Below are positions 9,025-17,226 of a stretch of 41,736 bases of DNA, one piece after another (positions within the stretch are counted from its first letter, which is position 1; each line of letters begins with the position of its first letter). This DNA is from a virus: the IMG/VR virus record IMGVR_UViG_3300028025_004180, positions 1 through 41,736 of that record; one strand, written 5' to 3'. The notes under the pieces were generated by a model, which was given only the letters and a program-made list of their open reading frames with translations, did no database searches and was not told the DNA's origin. The position numbers were made by a program, and so were the translations under genes.

Positions 9025-9521
9025 TAACGGTTAAACAGATACTTGCATACTTCCCAAACAAGTCAGACGACCCAGCATTTTTTACAAGTAGGTTGCCGAT
9101 TGTTTACGTTCAGTATATCAGACCGTTTTTAGGTGCAAGCTTTTACAACGAGTTGCTAAGTCAGTACAATACAGACACGCTAACAGTAGCAAACAAAGAG
9201 TTCATGCAAGACTACCTACAACCGATTATAGCGCATTACGCTATGTATAGTGGGCTTGCAATACGAAGGGCAGAACCAGCGGCAAACGGTATCCTACAAA
9301 CCTTACCCGAATTTGGGCAAAACCCAACCGAAGCGCAAGTATCTTTGAGCACGAATGCGGTATTATCGGCAGCCGAAAGTTTAGTAAAGTATGCAAAAGA
9401 CTTTTTAAGAGAAAACGCTAATTCATACCCTTTGTATAGTTGTACTGATAAAATAAGTGGCGGTTTCGGTTTGTACTTGGGTGATAGCAATTCACAAGTT
9501 TTCCTAGACAAAAACAGATAA
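9021..9521 (+). CDS. Head-tail connector, DUF6712-like
   Basis: 166 residues overlapping the portal stop by 4 nt. The N-terminal ITVKQILAYFPNKSDDPAFFTSRLP and the helical middle (EFMQDYLQPIIAHYAMYSGL) match small DUF6712-type proteins encoded behind portals of Bacteroidota phages, and the fold is expected to be like gp6/gp15 adaptors. It would form the ring under the portal that closes the filled head. The C-terminus (GGFGLYLGDSNSQVFLDK) is flexible. Confidence 0.65.
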   Translation: MITVKQILAYFPNKSDDPAFFTSRLPIVYVQYIRPFLGASFYNELLSQYNTDTLTVANKEFMQDYLQPIIAHYAMYSGLAIRRAEPAANGILQTLPEFGQNPTEAQVSLSTNAVLSAAESLVKYAKDFLRENANSYPLYSCTDKISGGFGLYLGDSNSQVFLDKNR

Positions 9522-9522
9522 G

Positions 9523-10317
9523 ATGCCAGTTATACCACCAGTACGGACAATCTTATTAAACGACCACAAAGACCTAGTTGAAGGGGAACTACACTACCCT
9601 AAAGGCTATACGTTGGCAGGGCGTGAAAGCTACCCCGTTAGGAACGTACACGCAGAACTAGAATGGCAGTTTAAATACTACCAAGAACCCGTTATTGGGT
9701 TTACAAGTGTAGCGAGTAGCGCACCAAGTGACGGGGATAGGTACATTTACACGGGCGTTGGAAGTTCAGCAGAGTTTGGCGGTGCGACAACTAATTCGAT
9801 AGTAAGCTATTTAACGGTTGACAGTTACGGGCGTAATTACAACTCATGGGACTTCATCGCACCACAGGCAGGCACTTTGATTTACGCCACAAGTGTTGAT
9901 ACGTTTTACTATTACGACGGCTCAATATGGAAGGACTTAGCAGCAGGCATAAACCCGACAGACAAAGACAATGCCACGGTAACATTAAACGGAGGTGCAA
10001 ATAACGGGTTAATAAATAACTACGTTAATTTGTTTGCGCCAGCGGTGGGCAAAATGTTTGAGTCGGTACTGTTAAAAAGCACGGGTTTGTTACCAAGCAA
10101 CGGCAGCACGTTAATTAAAGTAGTATTACACGACGGTACGCCAGCTAATGACATAGAGATAATGCCAAGCATAAGCACGGCAGAGTTAAACGGCATACTG
10201 TTTAAGAACGGGTGCAATGGCGAGGTAGTAAGTGGTGGATATTCATTGAAATTATTAATCACAGGCAACACGGTAACCGCTGGAACGGTATTAGTTGTCG
10301 CAAACTATTTGATATGA
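9523..10317 (+). CDS. Virion protein with DUF2793-like domain
   Basis: 264 residues. Residues about 65-145 read SAPSDGDRYIYTG...NSWDFIAPQAGTLIYAT..DTFYYYDGSIWKDL, the GD-Y / W-F-PQ-G / YYDG-W pattern of DUF2793-type domains found in phage tail and gene-transfer-agent surface proteins. The C-terminal part (residues about 150-264) is a Gly/Asn/Val beta-rich domain. It lies between the connector and fibre-like genes, so a tail-tip or head-fibre role is likely. No catalytic motif is seen. Confidence 0.55.
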   Translation: MPVIPPVRTILLNDHKDLVEGELHYPKGYTLAGRESYPVRNVHAELEWQFKYYQEPVIGFTSVASSAPSDGDRYIYTGVGSSAEFGGATTNSIVSYLTVDSYGRNYNSWDFIAPQAGTLIYATSVDTFYYYDGSIWKDLAAGINPTDKDNATVTLNGGANNGLINNYVNLFAPAVGKMFESVLLKSTGLLPSNGSTLIKVVLHDGTPANDIEIMPSISTAELNGILFKNGCNGEVVSGGYSLKLLITGNTVTAGTVLVVANYLI

Positions 10318-11210
10318 GGTATTTATTTATTATTGGTTTATTGGTTAGCTTAAATGTTCAAGCGCAAAAAACAATAAGAACGGATAGGCTTTATTTAAAC
10401 GAGAGTTTAGAATTAAATAAGATTTTTAGCGGCGATACTTTAGCTTTTTTAGTGCAAAACAAGGTAAGCGGTGCTGGCTTAATTGTGAATTTAAAAAGAC
10501 CTACCACTACTTTTGATTTCTTTGCTGGCGATTTGGGTTTTGCCCTTAACTATGCAAACGGGGACTCTAATACGTTTGATGTTCGAGATGGTGGGGTATT
10601 ACTACAATGGGGCGCTAATGATGGCAACGTAGGCATAGGAACGGAAACGCCTACCGAAAAGCTGCACGTTATCGGCACGAGCCTATTTACTGACACACTA
10701 ACATACGACATACCAAGTGCCGCCACGGGTTACGTATTGACCTCACAAGATGCGGCAGGGAATTCTAAATGGCAAGACCACACCGCATATGGTGAAATGG
10801 GCTTTGGAGATAGCACCCGTACAATAGCACTAACTCAAAACGTGTTTAGGGTTGTAACAAATTCTAACAACACTTTATGGAGTACCGCAGCTATTGACCT
10901 ACACAACGTAACATACAGCGGTGACAGCCTTATAATTGACAGCGCAGGTACATACCAAGTAAACATACAGCTAAGCATGGATGGCACAAGTGGCAGCGTT
11001 ATTCGTTTGGGCGTGTTTCTTAACGGTGTGCTCGCTTGCACTTGCACAGGCTATCAAGAATTATTGAACAACCGTATTTTACAATTAACCTACATAAACA
11101 TAGATGCGTTGAACGCTGGTGATGTATTGCAAGTAGTGATAACCAACACGGCTAACGGTGATGATGTTGATGCGGTGGGTGGCAAAATAACGGTGAATAA
11201 AATACGCTAA
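10314..11210 (+). CDS. Signal-peptide-bearing fibre-like protein
   Basis: 298 residues from ATG 10314, overlapping the upstream stop (ATGA). MRYLFIIGLLVSLNVQA-Q is a textbook Sec signal peptide with a cleavage site after Ala17, unexpected in a virion gene. Next comes a beta-rich part with NVGIGTETPTEKLHVIGT (about residues 105-122), a motif very common in Bacteroidota surface and adhesin-like proteins and phage fibres ahead of S74-type or jelly-roll domains. The C-terminal about 130 residues (GTYQVNIQLSMDG...VFLNGVLA) look like a C1q/TNF jelly roll. It may be a fibre gene that captured a host secretion signal, or a secreted phage product. Confidence 0.6.
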   Translation: MRYLFIIGLLVSLNVQAQKTIRTDRLYLNESLELNKIFSGDTLAFLVQNKVSGAGLIVNLKRPTTTFDFFAGDLGFALNYANGDSNTFDVRDGGVLLQWGANDGNVGIGTETPTEKLHVIGTSLFTDTLTYDIPSAATGYVLTSQDAAGNSKWQDHTAYGEMGFGDSTRTIALTQNVFRVVTNSNNTLWSTAAIDLHNVTYSGDSLIIDSAGTYQVNIQLSMDGTSGSVIRLGVFLNGVLACTCTGYQELLNNRILQLTYINIDALNAGDVLQVVITNTANGDDVDAVGGKITVNKIR

Positions 11211-11212
11211 CG

Positions 11213-11542
11213 ATGGGCAGACAGATAACAAGCCAAAAGGGAACGCAATATACTTTGACGTTTGCGGCTAGTGAACAAAACAGCAGCGGTAACACCGTAC
11301 CGACTAACATAACGGGCGCAACTATTGTGTTTAGCGTTTACGACAGCAATGTTAATCTGAACCTAATATTTAGCGAAACTTGCACCATAACCGATGCAGC
11401 CAACGGCACATTTGAGTTTTTGTTGACTTTAGCCAACACGAAACGTGCAGGTAGTTTTATTTGGAAAATAGTAGCTACATACGCTAACGGAAACGTAGTG
11501 CCGTGGGGCAATGGCATCTTTAAAATTGAGGACTTAGGATGA
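11213..11542 (+). CDS. BppU-like baseplate/fibre adaptor
   Basis: 109 residues. The pattern ITGATIVFSVYDS...TITDAANGTFEFLLT...GSFIWKIVATYANG matches the N-terminal immunoglobulin-like domain of BppU-type baseplate upper proteins, which link receptor-binding proteins to the tail. It lies between two fibre-like genes and its stop overlaps the next start. Confidence 0.55.
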   Translation: MGRQITSQKGTQYTLTFAASEQNSSGNTVPTNITGATIVFSVYDSNVNLNLIFSETCTITDAANGTFEFLLTLANTKRAGSFIWKIVATYANGNVVPWGNGIFKIEDLG

Positions 11543-13284
11543 TAACGGTAGAGGTAATTGAGAAAGGTTTCCAAATAGAGATTGGCGCAAAGAACATCGT
11601 AAGCGGTGGCACTGGCACGGCAACGGCAACCAACTCGTTAAGCACCGTTATTGGAACGGTAAGCGTACCTAGTGGCGGCACTGCAAACATACCCATAACC
11701 GATAGCAGCGTAAAGCGTTCAGACCTTACAACCATAGCAGCCGTGCCAGCGGAAACGGATTACACTGTAGCCGATAGCGTTGTTACTTTAAAAAACACCG
11801 TACCAAGCACGCTAAGCACCACAAACGTAAAAGCCGATAGTAGTGTTGACATAACTGCACCAAACGGCACAGCGACCGTTAAAAACAGTTTAAACACCAC
11901 AATAGACACGGCTAACGTTCCGAGTGGCGCAAATGTTGATGTGTCAATAACAGACAGCACTATTAAGCGTTCAGACACCACGAATATAGCAAGTGTGCCA
12001 GCGGAAACTAACTATACCGTAGCGGATAGTGTGGTAACATTAGTTAACACCGTACCCACAACACTAAGCACTACAAACGTATTAGCTGACAAAGCCACTA
12101 CAATAACCGCCCCTAATGGAACGGCTAACGCTAAAAATAGCGCAAATACGACAGTAGGCACGGCAGCGATACCAAGCGGTGCAACGGCTAACGTAAGCGT
12201 TGGAGATAGCACTATACTACGTTCAGATGCCACCACAATAGCAACCACGCCAGCGACGGTAGCCTACACGGTAGCGGATACCCCTGTAAGGGTTGAATAC
12301 GTTAACGGCACTTTGATAAGCAACACTAACGTAAAGGCGGCAAGCACCGCAACGATACAAGTGCCAAACCAATTGACATTACAGGATAATGTTAATTCAA
12401 GTACAAGCACCCAAATAGTAACCGCCATTACTAATGCTGGTAAGGAATGTGATGTGCAAGGTCAATTATTAGACCGCTATAAAGTAGGGGGGTTTGCTTC
12501 AATTGGTTCTTTTGGCACGTTAGCAGGCTCAAACGGTGCGGCAATGGTGTATAATGGACTAATTTATATCACAAGCCTAAACAACGTGCTAATTTATAGT
12601 GCCACCACCTACGCACTACAAACAACCGTAACGGGCTTTAATGGTGCTGTAGAGATGGCAATGAGTCCCGATGGGTCACAGTATGCAGTAGTTAATGTTA
12701 CGGGCAACACAGTACGCATAATGGACACAGCCACCAATACTCAAATAACTAGCTTTGCGGTTGTAACAAGCCCGTGGACAGTATCTTATAATGCCGCTGG
12801 CACGGAGTTATACATTTCAACTATAACAACATCAACTATCACCCGTTATAACTTAACAGGCTCAACACTAGGCACGGTAACGGGCTTTGACGGGCGTATA
12901 TTGGAAGTAAGGCGAGTAGGGTTAAATTACCACGTATTAACCGCCACAGGCACGGCAGGTGCAAGTACACAACGTGTTAGGGTTATGGACTTCGCCACCA
13001 ATACGGAGCAATCTAGTAACCCGTTAGGCACAGTAACAACCATAGGCACGGTGCAATCCATCGTAATTGAGGGCAGTAGTGCTTATTTGTGCGCTTTAAA
13101 GGGTTCGGGTAACAGTACTACGCTATTTGTGTACGAGTATAACCTAAGCTACGTATTGCAGAGGAGTGAAAATACTTGTATAAACGGCACTAACTTATGG
13201 GGCGTTGCGTATAATCCTGCCTATTGCGGTACGTTAGTTTTACCTTGTGCTCAATTAACCACCACCATAAATTTAATCGTATGA
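11539..13284 (+). CDS. Repeat plus beta-propeller receptor-binding candidate
   Basis: 581 residues. Residues 25-276 are three tandem 84-residue repeats, each with SGG/SGA-type turns, a (V/I)KRSD or LRSD motif, YTVADS and NTVP. Residues about 310-560 form a series of blades typical of YVTN/NHL-like beta propellers (AMSPDGSQYAVVNV, NTVRIMDTATNTQI, WTVSYNAAGTELYI). Propellers and such repeats in phages mostly serve receptor or glycan binding at the tail tip. It follows the BppU-like adaptor with a 4-nt overlap, which supports a receptor-binding role. No depolymerase motif is seen. Confidence 0.6.
   Translation: MITVEVIEKGFQIEIGAKNIVSGGTGTATATNSLSTVIGTVSVPSGGTANIPITDSSVKRSDLTTIAAVPAETDYTVADSVVTLKNTVPSTLSTTNVKADSSVDITAPNGTATVKNSLNTTIDTANVPSGANVDVSITDSTIKRSDTTNIASVPAETNYTVADSVVTLVNTVPTTLSTTNVLADKATTITAPNGTANAKNSANTTVGTAAIPSGATANVSVGDSTILRSDATTIATTPATVAYTVADTPVRVEYVNGTLISNTNVKAASTATIQVPNQLTLQDNVNSSTSTQIVTAITNAGKECDVQGQLLDRYKVGGFASIGSFGTLAGSNGAAMVYNGLIYITSLNNVLIYSATTYALQTTVTGFNGAVEMAMSPDGSQYAVVNVTGNTVRIMDTATNTQITSFAVVTSPWTVSYNAAGTELYISTITTSTITRYNLTGSTLGTVTGFDGRILEVRRVGLNYHVLTATGTAGASTQRVRVMDFATNTEQSSNPLGTVTTIGTVQSIVIEGSSAYLCALKGSGNSTTLFVYEYNLSYVLQRSENTCINGTNLWGVAYNPAYCGTLVLPCAQLTTTINLIV
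11611..12366 (+). repeat. Three tandem 252-bp coding repeats
   Basis: Three in-register copies of an 84-codon unit (residues 25-108, 109-192, 193-276 of the fibre candidate). The second and third start with NGTA; the units share about half of their residues. Such duplications give length variation in fibre shafts. Confidence 0.8.
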
Positions 13285-13442
13285 TTTTTTGGGTAGTAAC
13301 CGATGGAGAAGATATTTTATTAGTTCACACCTCGCCACAAGACGGGGCAGTTGAAGTTGACGCACCCGATGACTTTATAGATTGTGGAGATACCGCTAAT
13401 ATATACAAGTACGTAAACGGATTAATTGAAACAAAAGAATAA
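13281..13442 (+). CDS. Small acidic hypothetical protein
   Basis: 53 residues from ATG 13281 (MIFWVVTDGEDILL), overlapping the fibre stop by 4 nt. Acidic, with no signal or membrane segment. Small proteins in this place in Bacteroidota phages are often of unknown role. I do not recognise it. Confidence 0.55.
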   Translation: MIFWVVTDGEDILLVHTSPQDGAVEVDAPDDFIDCGDTANIYKYVNGLIETKE

Positions 13443-13445
13443 GCA

Positions 13446-13673
13446 ATGCATAAAATGGAAATTAGAAATTTACTCGGTATATTTTGGAGTGCTTTTGGTG
13501 CATTGTACATTATTGGTATTACCTTTATAAATATACCTATAAACAATCACAGGGCGGTTGATACTGTTTTGGGGTTCATATTAGGCACGATAGTTTCAAC
13601 CATTATCAACTTTTACTTTGGGAGCAGTAAAGGTAGTGCGGATAAAAACGAAATGATTAAGAATAAAGATTAA
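13446..13673 (+). CDS. Holin-like small membrane protein
   Basis: 75 residues, two hydrophobic segments (about 8-29 and 38-56) separated by INNHRAVD, and a charged C-terminus with FYFGSSKGSADKNEM. The pattern of two membrane helices, LGxIxGTIVSTIINFYFGSSxGS and a charged tail is the one I associate with Bacteroidota phage holins, which form the lesion that times lysis. It lies before the other lysis-type genes. Confidence 0.6.
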   Translation: MHKMEIRNLLGIFWSAFGALYIIGITFINIPINNHRAVDTVLGFILGTIVSTIINFYFGSSKGSADKNEMIKNKD

Positions 13674-13699
13674 CTAACAAGCCTTTGGGGGGCGCAAAC

Positions 13700-13918
13700 A
13701 TGAATAGAGTGGAAGATTTTTTACGCAAGCATCCGACGTTGGGTTTTGTAACTAGCTTTTGGGCGTTCCTTCAGCCGTTTCTAGACACGCTTACCCCCAT
13801 ACTTCAGTTTGTGGCGTTGGTTATTGGCGTAATGATTGGCGGTATTACGCTACGCTTAAAGCTAATGGAGTACAACGAGAAACGGGCAAAAAAAGACTTG
13901 CATAATATAGAAGAATAG
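13700..13918 (+). CDS. Small membrane protein, lysis region
   Basis: 72 residues from ATG 13700. One or two hydrophobic segments (residues about 18-34 and 36-52) are followed by a basic tail (MEYNEKRAKKDLHNIEE). It may be a second holin, antiholin or inner-membrane partner. The upstream GGGGGGCG stretch is unusual here and is the only G-rich leader in this region. Confidence 0.5.
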   Translation: MNRVEDFLRKHPTLGFVTSFWAFLQPFLDTLTPILQFVALVIGVMIGGITLRLKLMEYNEKRAKKDLHNIEE

Positions 13919-13923
13919 GTATG

Positions 13924-13954
13924 GGTAGTCGGAAAAACCGACAGACCTTTTTTT
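13924..13954 (+). terminator. Terminator before DUF5675 gene
   Basis: GTCGG (13928-13932) pairs with CCGAC (13938-13942) around five A, extended by GGT/ACC across a small internal loop, and is followed by seven T. The -33 element of the next promoter overlaps the T run. Confidence 0.75.
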
Positions 13955-13979
13955 GTTTAAGCATTAATACTTATCTTAG
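13952..13979 (+). promoter_or_regulatory. Promoter for DUF5675 gene
   Basis: TTTG at 13952-13955, then 16 nt, then TATCTTAG at 13972-13979, one mismatch from TAnnTTTG. The element ends only 4 nt before ATG 13984, so the message would be leaderless. This decides the start at 13984 rather than at 13921. Confidence 0.5.
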
Positions 13980-13983
13980 CAGC

Positions 13984-14418
13984 ATGGAACTAAGAGTAGA
14001 CCGATATGCCCACCTAGAAAACGAAACTATTGGTAGGTTCTACATTGACGATGTTTACCAATGCTACACCCTAGAAGATGAGCACAGGGAAGTAAAGATA
14101 AAAGGTGATACAAGAATACCAGCAGGGCGTTACGAAGTCGTATTAAGGCGTGAGGGCGGTTTTCATATGAACTACGCTAAACGGTTTGCAGATATTCACA
14201 AAGGAATGCTACACGTTACGGGTGTTCCGAACTTCCAATTTATCCTTATCCACGTTGGCAACCATGAGGGAGATACGATGGGTTGCTTATTGGTAGGCTT
14301 GACTAAGGTAGGCAAGACAATCGGGCAAAGCGTAGCAGCTTACAAAAAGATTTACCCAACAATTGCAGCAGCACTAACCGCAGGGCAAAAGGTTTTCATT
14401 ACATACAATGACTTATGA
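13984..14418 (+). CDS. DUF5675 family protein, possible lysis enzyme
   Basis: 144 residues from ATG 13984. The sequence ELRVDRYAHLENETIGRFYIDD, CYTLEDE, DTRIPAGRYEV and ILIHVGNHEGDTMGCLLVG is the signature of DUF5675, a family common in Bacteroidota and their phages; the IHxGN...DTxGCxL motif resembles L,D-transpeptidase-like active sites, so a peptidoglycan role is plausible but unproven. No other lysozyme, amidase or peptidase is visible in the window, and its place behind holin-like genes supports a lysis role. Confidence 0.75.
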   Translation: MELRVDRYAHLENETIGRFYIDDVYQCYTLEDEHREVKIKGDTRIPAGRYEVVLRREGGFHMNYAKRFADIHKGMLHVTGVPNFQFILIHVGNHEGDTMGCLLVGLTKVGKTIGQSVAAYKKIYPTIAAALTAGQKVFITYNDL

Positions 14419-14636
14419 GTGATAACGCTACTGATAATAATGGGGCTAATCAAACTATGTACGGCAGCGATGCGGAGTTTATGGAACTACTTAAACACCT
14501 CAAAACAAACGAAGGGCACAAAGGGCGATTAGAAACGTATTATAAGTACGCATTAACAGAACAGCAAGCCAAACAATTAGGGGCGTGGTTATGTGGCGGA
14601 ACAGGTGAATTTTGGTATCATGAACGAGCACTATAA
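14415..14636 (+). CDS. Small hypothetical protein
   Basis: 73 residues overlapping the DUF5675 stop (ATGA). Polar and mostly helical, with an Asn-rich start and an aromatic C-terminus (GGTGEFWYHERAL). Not recognised. It overlaps the DUF3310 gene by 17 nt. Confidence 0.55.
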   Translation: MSDNATDNNGANQTMYGSDAEFMELLKHLKTNEGHKGRLETYYKYALTEQQAKQLGAWLCGGTGEFWYHERAL

Positions 14637-14826
14637 AGGCAATATAATATTGCAAACGATTGAGCACTTTGGATTAAATTTTAACCGTGGCAACGTGGTT
14701 AAATATGTTTGCCGTGCAGGCTCAAAACCTAATAACCCCGAACTACAAGAACTGATAAAAGCACGGGACTATTTGCAACGTGAAATTGACCGATTACAAG
14801 GTACATTGGATAGCTTACATTTGTAG
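14620..14826 (+). CDS. DUF3310 protein
   Basis: 68 residues from ATG 14620. NEHYKGNIILQTIEHFGLNFNRGNVVKYVCRAG, then KARDYLQREIDRL, is the classic DUF3310 pattern (HY..G......I...GLNF..GN.+KY+.RA). The family is found in many phages, sometimes annotated as nucleotide kinase, but its function is unknown. The track-style start at 14593 would add residues unlike the family. Confidence 0.8.
   Translation: MNEHYKGNIILQTIEHFGLNFNRGNVVKYVCRAGSKPNNPELQELIKARDYLQREIDRLQGTLDSLHL
14816..14823 (+). promoter_or_regulatory. Possible promoter core TACATTTG
   Basis: TACATTTG fits TAnnTTTG and lies at the end of the DUF3310 gene, 30 nt before ATG 14854. There is no TTG at the usual distance, and it lies in coding sequence, so it may be chance. 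Confidence 0.35.
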
Positions 14827-14853
14827 GCTATTTTCATTTTAAACCACTAACCA

Positions 14854-16269
14854 ATGGAGTTTGCATTTGAAAAGCAAAACGTAACCGATAAGATAAGGGC
14901 GGAACTAAGTAAATACGAAGCCCCTAAAGCCGCTGAATTTAGGATTATAGCCGACCTAGTAGGGTCAACCGATAAGTACGTAAAGATGGTGTATTATCGG
15001 GAACGTGATAAACAGACCGTACAAGTAGAAGTTGAGGGCGGTGAAACGTGGGAAGTAAAAAACGGTAAGTACATTTGGCAAACCAAACACGGGGTAATTA
15101 ACCTAGCGGTTGAATTTATAGACCAGCTATTTTTTGAGTACTCACAACACGGTAGAAATTACGACAGCACCCGAATAAGAAACAAACACAACCTAAAGCC
15201 GTGGGAATGGAATAGTATAAAATCCCGTTTGCAGCTTTACAAGAACGCTAACATCTTTTCGCCTTACACATGGGACAACACCCCATTAAGTGAACGTGAG
15301 GGCATGGTATCGGCTAAAATTACCCACAAGCTACAGGATAGCGGACACGTAGTAACCGACCAATATAACAAGGCACTCCAAAAGGCTTATAAAGCGGAAC
15401 TCGAAAAGGGCAACAAATCAAAGTTTTTCGGTGACGAGCTAAAAGCAGCACTACTTGACCATTTACCGACAATCGAAAAATACAGGATCAGCCGAATACC
15501 CGAACCTTACAAGATAGATTGCATTTCAGCTACGATAACCGATTTACACATCGGGGCGCAAGTTGAAGGGCTAAGAGCAACACAAGACTACAATAACGAG
15601 GTTTGTAAAGCCAAACTTAAAGAGATAGCCGAAATAATCAACCAGCAAGGCGCAAAGGAAGTACACATAAACATTTTAGGCGACTTGATAGAAAGTTTTA
15701 CGGGCTTAAACCACCCGAATAGCTGGAAGTCTATGCAGTCTAAGATGTACGGGGTTACGGTTGTTATTGAAGCGTATAAAATGCTACTTGAATTTCTTTG
15801 CTCAATACATAATTTAAGCCAAGTAAACAGCGTAGGCGGCAACCACGATAGACCAACGGCAAGCAACAAAGAGGAAACCAATGGAGAGATAGCCGAGTTA
15901 ATCAACTTCATGCTGTCAGAGTCGCTAAAATCTATCAAATTTACCTACAATCACAGTCTTAATGCACAAGTAATTGACGGTATTAACTACATTTTGGTAC
16001 ATGGCGACAAAGGGCATTCTAAAGATAGCAAAATAGGCACGTTAGTATTTAACCACGGCAAACAGGATATGTTTAACTTAGTGTTGGCAGGGCATTTGCA
16101 TAGCCGTATAACAGGGTGCGACAGTTCCAAGTACCGAAAAATAACAGTTCCCAGCGTGTTTACGGGTAATGCCTATTCAGACGACTTAGGTTTTAGCGGT
16201 ACGGCAGGCTTTATTATCATTTCCAACCGTAACGGGTTGCCTTTAATAACCGATTATACACTAACTTAG
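14854..16269 (+). CDS. Metallophosphoesterase with N-terminal HTH-like region
   Basis: 471 residues. Residues about 225-450 carry the calcineurin-type metal-binding motifs in order: TDLHIG (about 229), GDLIES (about 276), GGNHDR (about 328), VHGDKGH (about 383) and GHLHS (about 413). The residues bind two divalent metals that activate water for phosphoester hydrolysis. The N-terminal half is helical and contains KMVYYRERDKQ and RNKHNLKPWEWNSIKSRL, suggestive of DNA binding. A role in DNA processing like SbcD/Mre11 nucleases is inferred, with no ATPase partner nearby. Its leader AACCACTAACCA is a shortened form of the early-region leader. Confidence 0.85.
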   Translation: MEFAFEKQNVTDKIRAELSKYEAPKAAEFRIIADLVGSTDKYVKMVYYRERDKQTVQVEVEGGETWEVKNGKYIWQTKHGVINLAVEFIDQLFFEYSQHGRNYDSTRIRNKHNLKPWEWNSIKSRLQLYKNANIFSPYTWDNTPLSEREGMVSAKITHKLQDSGHVVTDQYNKALQKAYKAELEKGNKSKFFGDELKAALLDHLPTIEKYRISRIPEPYKIDCISATITDLHIGAQVEGLRATQDYNNEVCKAKLKEIAEIINQQGAKEVHINILGDLIESFTGLNHPNSWKSMQSKMYGVTVVIEAYKMLLEFLCSIHNLSQVNSVGGNHDRPTASNKEETNGEIAELINFMLSESLKSIKFTYNHSLNAQVIDGINYILVHGDKGHSKDSKIGTLVFNHGKQDMFNLVLAGHLHSRITGCDSSKYRKITVPSVFTGNAYSDDLGFSGTAGFIIISNRNGLPLITDYTLT

Positions 16270-16273
16270 CGTT

Positions 16274-16777
16274 ATGAAATACCTAATACTACTAATCTTA
16301 CTAAGCGGTTGCGCTGTAATGGATATGCCAAAAGCACGAGCAATCAAGAAAATCCAAAAGCTGCAAGCCCGACAAGAACGGTTAGCCGAAAAATACGACA
16401 TAGGCACACGGGACACCGTTGTATTTCGAGATACAATAATAACGGGCGGTTACAAGACTGACACATTAGTGCAATGGCGTTTTGATGTAGACACTATTTA
16501 CAGCGCACCTAACGAGGTTATTAAATGGCGCATAACACGAGGTAAGGTTGATAGCATTTACGTACCGTACAGCGTTAGTATTGAGTGCCCGACAGATACC
16601 ACGTTCATATCGGTTAAAATACCTTGCCCCGAAATAATTATTTCCAAATGGGAACGGTTTTATTCAAAAGTTTTGCTAACTTTAAAGCGGTGGTGGTGGA
16701 TTGCCATAATCCTAACTTGCATTTACTTACTTGCGAGGTTTTGGCGAAACATCAAGCCCTATTTACCGTTCATTTAG
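16274..16777 (+). CDS. Unimolecular spanin-like lipoprotein
   Basis: 167 residues with a lipoprotein signal peptide (MKYLILLILLSGC, lipid-anchored Cys13), a charged periplasmic part (helix at about 20-40, then beta-rich residues 45-125) and one C-terminal membrane helix (RWWWIAIILTCIYLLARF, about 139-156) followed by a short basic tail. An outer-membrane lipid anchor plus an inner-membrane helix in a single chain is the plan of u-spanins such as T1 gp11, which fuse inner and outer membranes in the last step of lysis of Gram-negative hosts. It lies 4 nt behind the phosphoesterase gene and ends the operon. Confidence 0.65.
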   Translation: MKYLILLILLSGCAVMDMPKARAIKKIQKLQARQERLAEKYDIGTRDTVVFRDTIITGGYKTDTLVQWRFDVDTIYSAPNEVIKWRITRGKVDSIYVPYSVSIECPTDTTFISVKIPCPEIIISKWERFYSKVLLTLKRWWWIAIILTCIYLLARFWRNIKPYLPFI

Positions 16778-16799
16778 TTGGTTGTTTATTGGTTAGTGT

Positions 16800-16830
16800 G
16801 GGGGTGTGGTGGTTCGCACCCCCTTTTTTT
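16800..16830 (+). terminator. Strong terminator closing the late operon
   Basis: GGGGGTG (16800-16806) pairs with CACCCCC (16817-16823), 10-nt loop, followed by seven T. It ends the virion/lysis block; a new promoter follows about 110 nt downstream. Confidence 0.9.
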
Positions 16831-16913
16831 ATGCCTAACCGTAAATTAAAAGCATTGATAATCAACTATTTAGCTAAACACCCTTAAATACTCTAAAAAT
16901 AGTTTAGTAAAAT

Positions 16914-16945
16914 TATACTAGGTATTATATTAACCCTTATCTTTG
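16914..16945 (+). promoter_or_regulatory. Early promoter, copy 1 of a duplicated region
   Basis: TATCTTTG (16938-16945) matches TAnnTTTG. No TTG is at -33, but TATAC starts 24 nt upstream and AGGTA follows it; the same words at the same spacing occur before the promoter at 20292. It drives the first early gene at 16976. Confidence 0.6.
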
Positions 16946-16952
16946 ATACATC

Positions 16953-16975
16953 ATTAACCAATAAATAAACCAAAA
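16953..16975 (+). promoter_or_regulatory. Early leader motif
   Basis: ATTAACCAATAAATAAACC plus a short A run leads directly into ATG 16976. First copy of the recurring early leader. Confidence 0.7.
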
Positions 16976-17173
16976 ATGAACATTAGCAACGCAGATTTAG
17001 CCACCAACAAGTTACAAGCACTTAAAAGCCAAGTAAAATATATTGACACTATCCCATTTTCAGAGTTAAAGTCTTGGGAAGTAAAAGAATACCAACAAAT
17101 TAGGGCAAATATAAGTAATGAGATTTCAGAACTAGAAGCCCACATTTCACAATACCCACAATTATTTAACTAA
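16976..17173 (+). CDS. Small helical early protein
   Basis: 65 residues, almost all helical, with Lys/Glu/Gln (LQALKSQVKYIDT...ISNEISELEAHI), so a short coiled coil. The start is fixed by the promoter and leader just upstream. Not recognised; as the first gene behind an early promoter it could be a host-takeover factor, which is inference. Confidence 0.65.
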   Translation: MNISNADLATNKLQALKSQVKYIDTIPFSELKSWEVKEYQQIRANISNEISELEAHISQYPQLFN

Positions 17174-17204
17174 AAAAAAAGGGGTGCAGCATCCTAACAA
17201 CTGC

Positions 17205-17226
17205 ATTAACCACTAAACAAACCAAA
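17205..17226 (+). promoter_or_regulatory. Early leader motif
   Basis: ATTAACCACTAAACAAACC plus AAA leads into ATG 17227. It is the consensus copy and shows that the broken small gene that follows was a real gene. Confidence 0.7.

Noticed and set aside
16624-16887. 87-codon + strand frame overlapping the spanin-like gene and the terminator
   Set aside because: It runs through the terminator hairpin and overlaps 154 nt of a better supported gene; the 18-codon ATG frame behind the terminator also lacks support.
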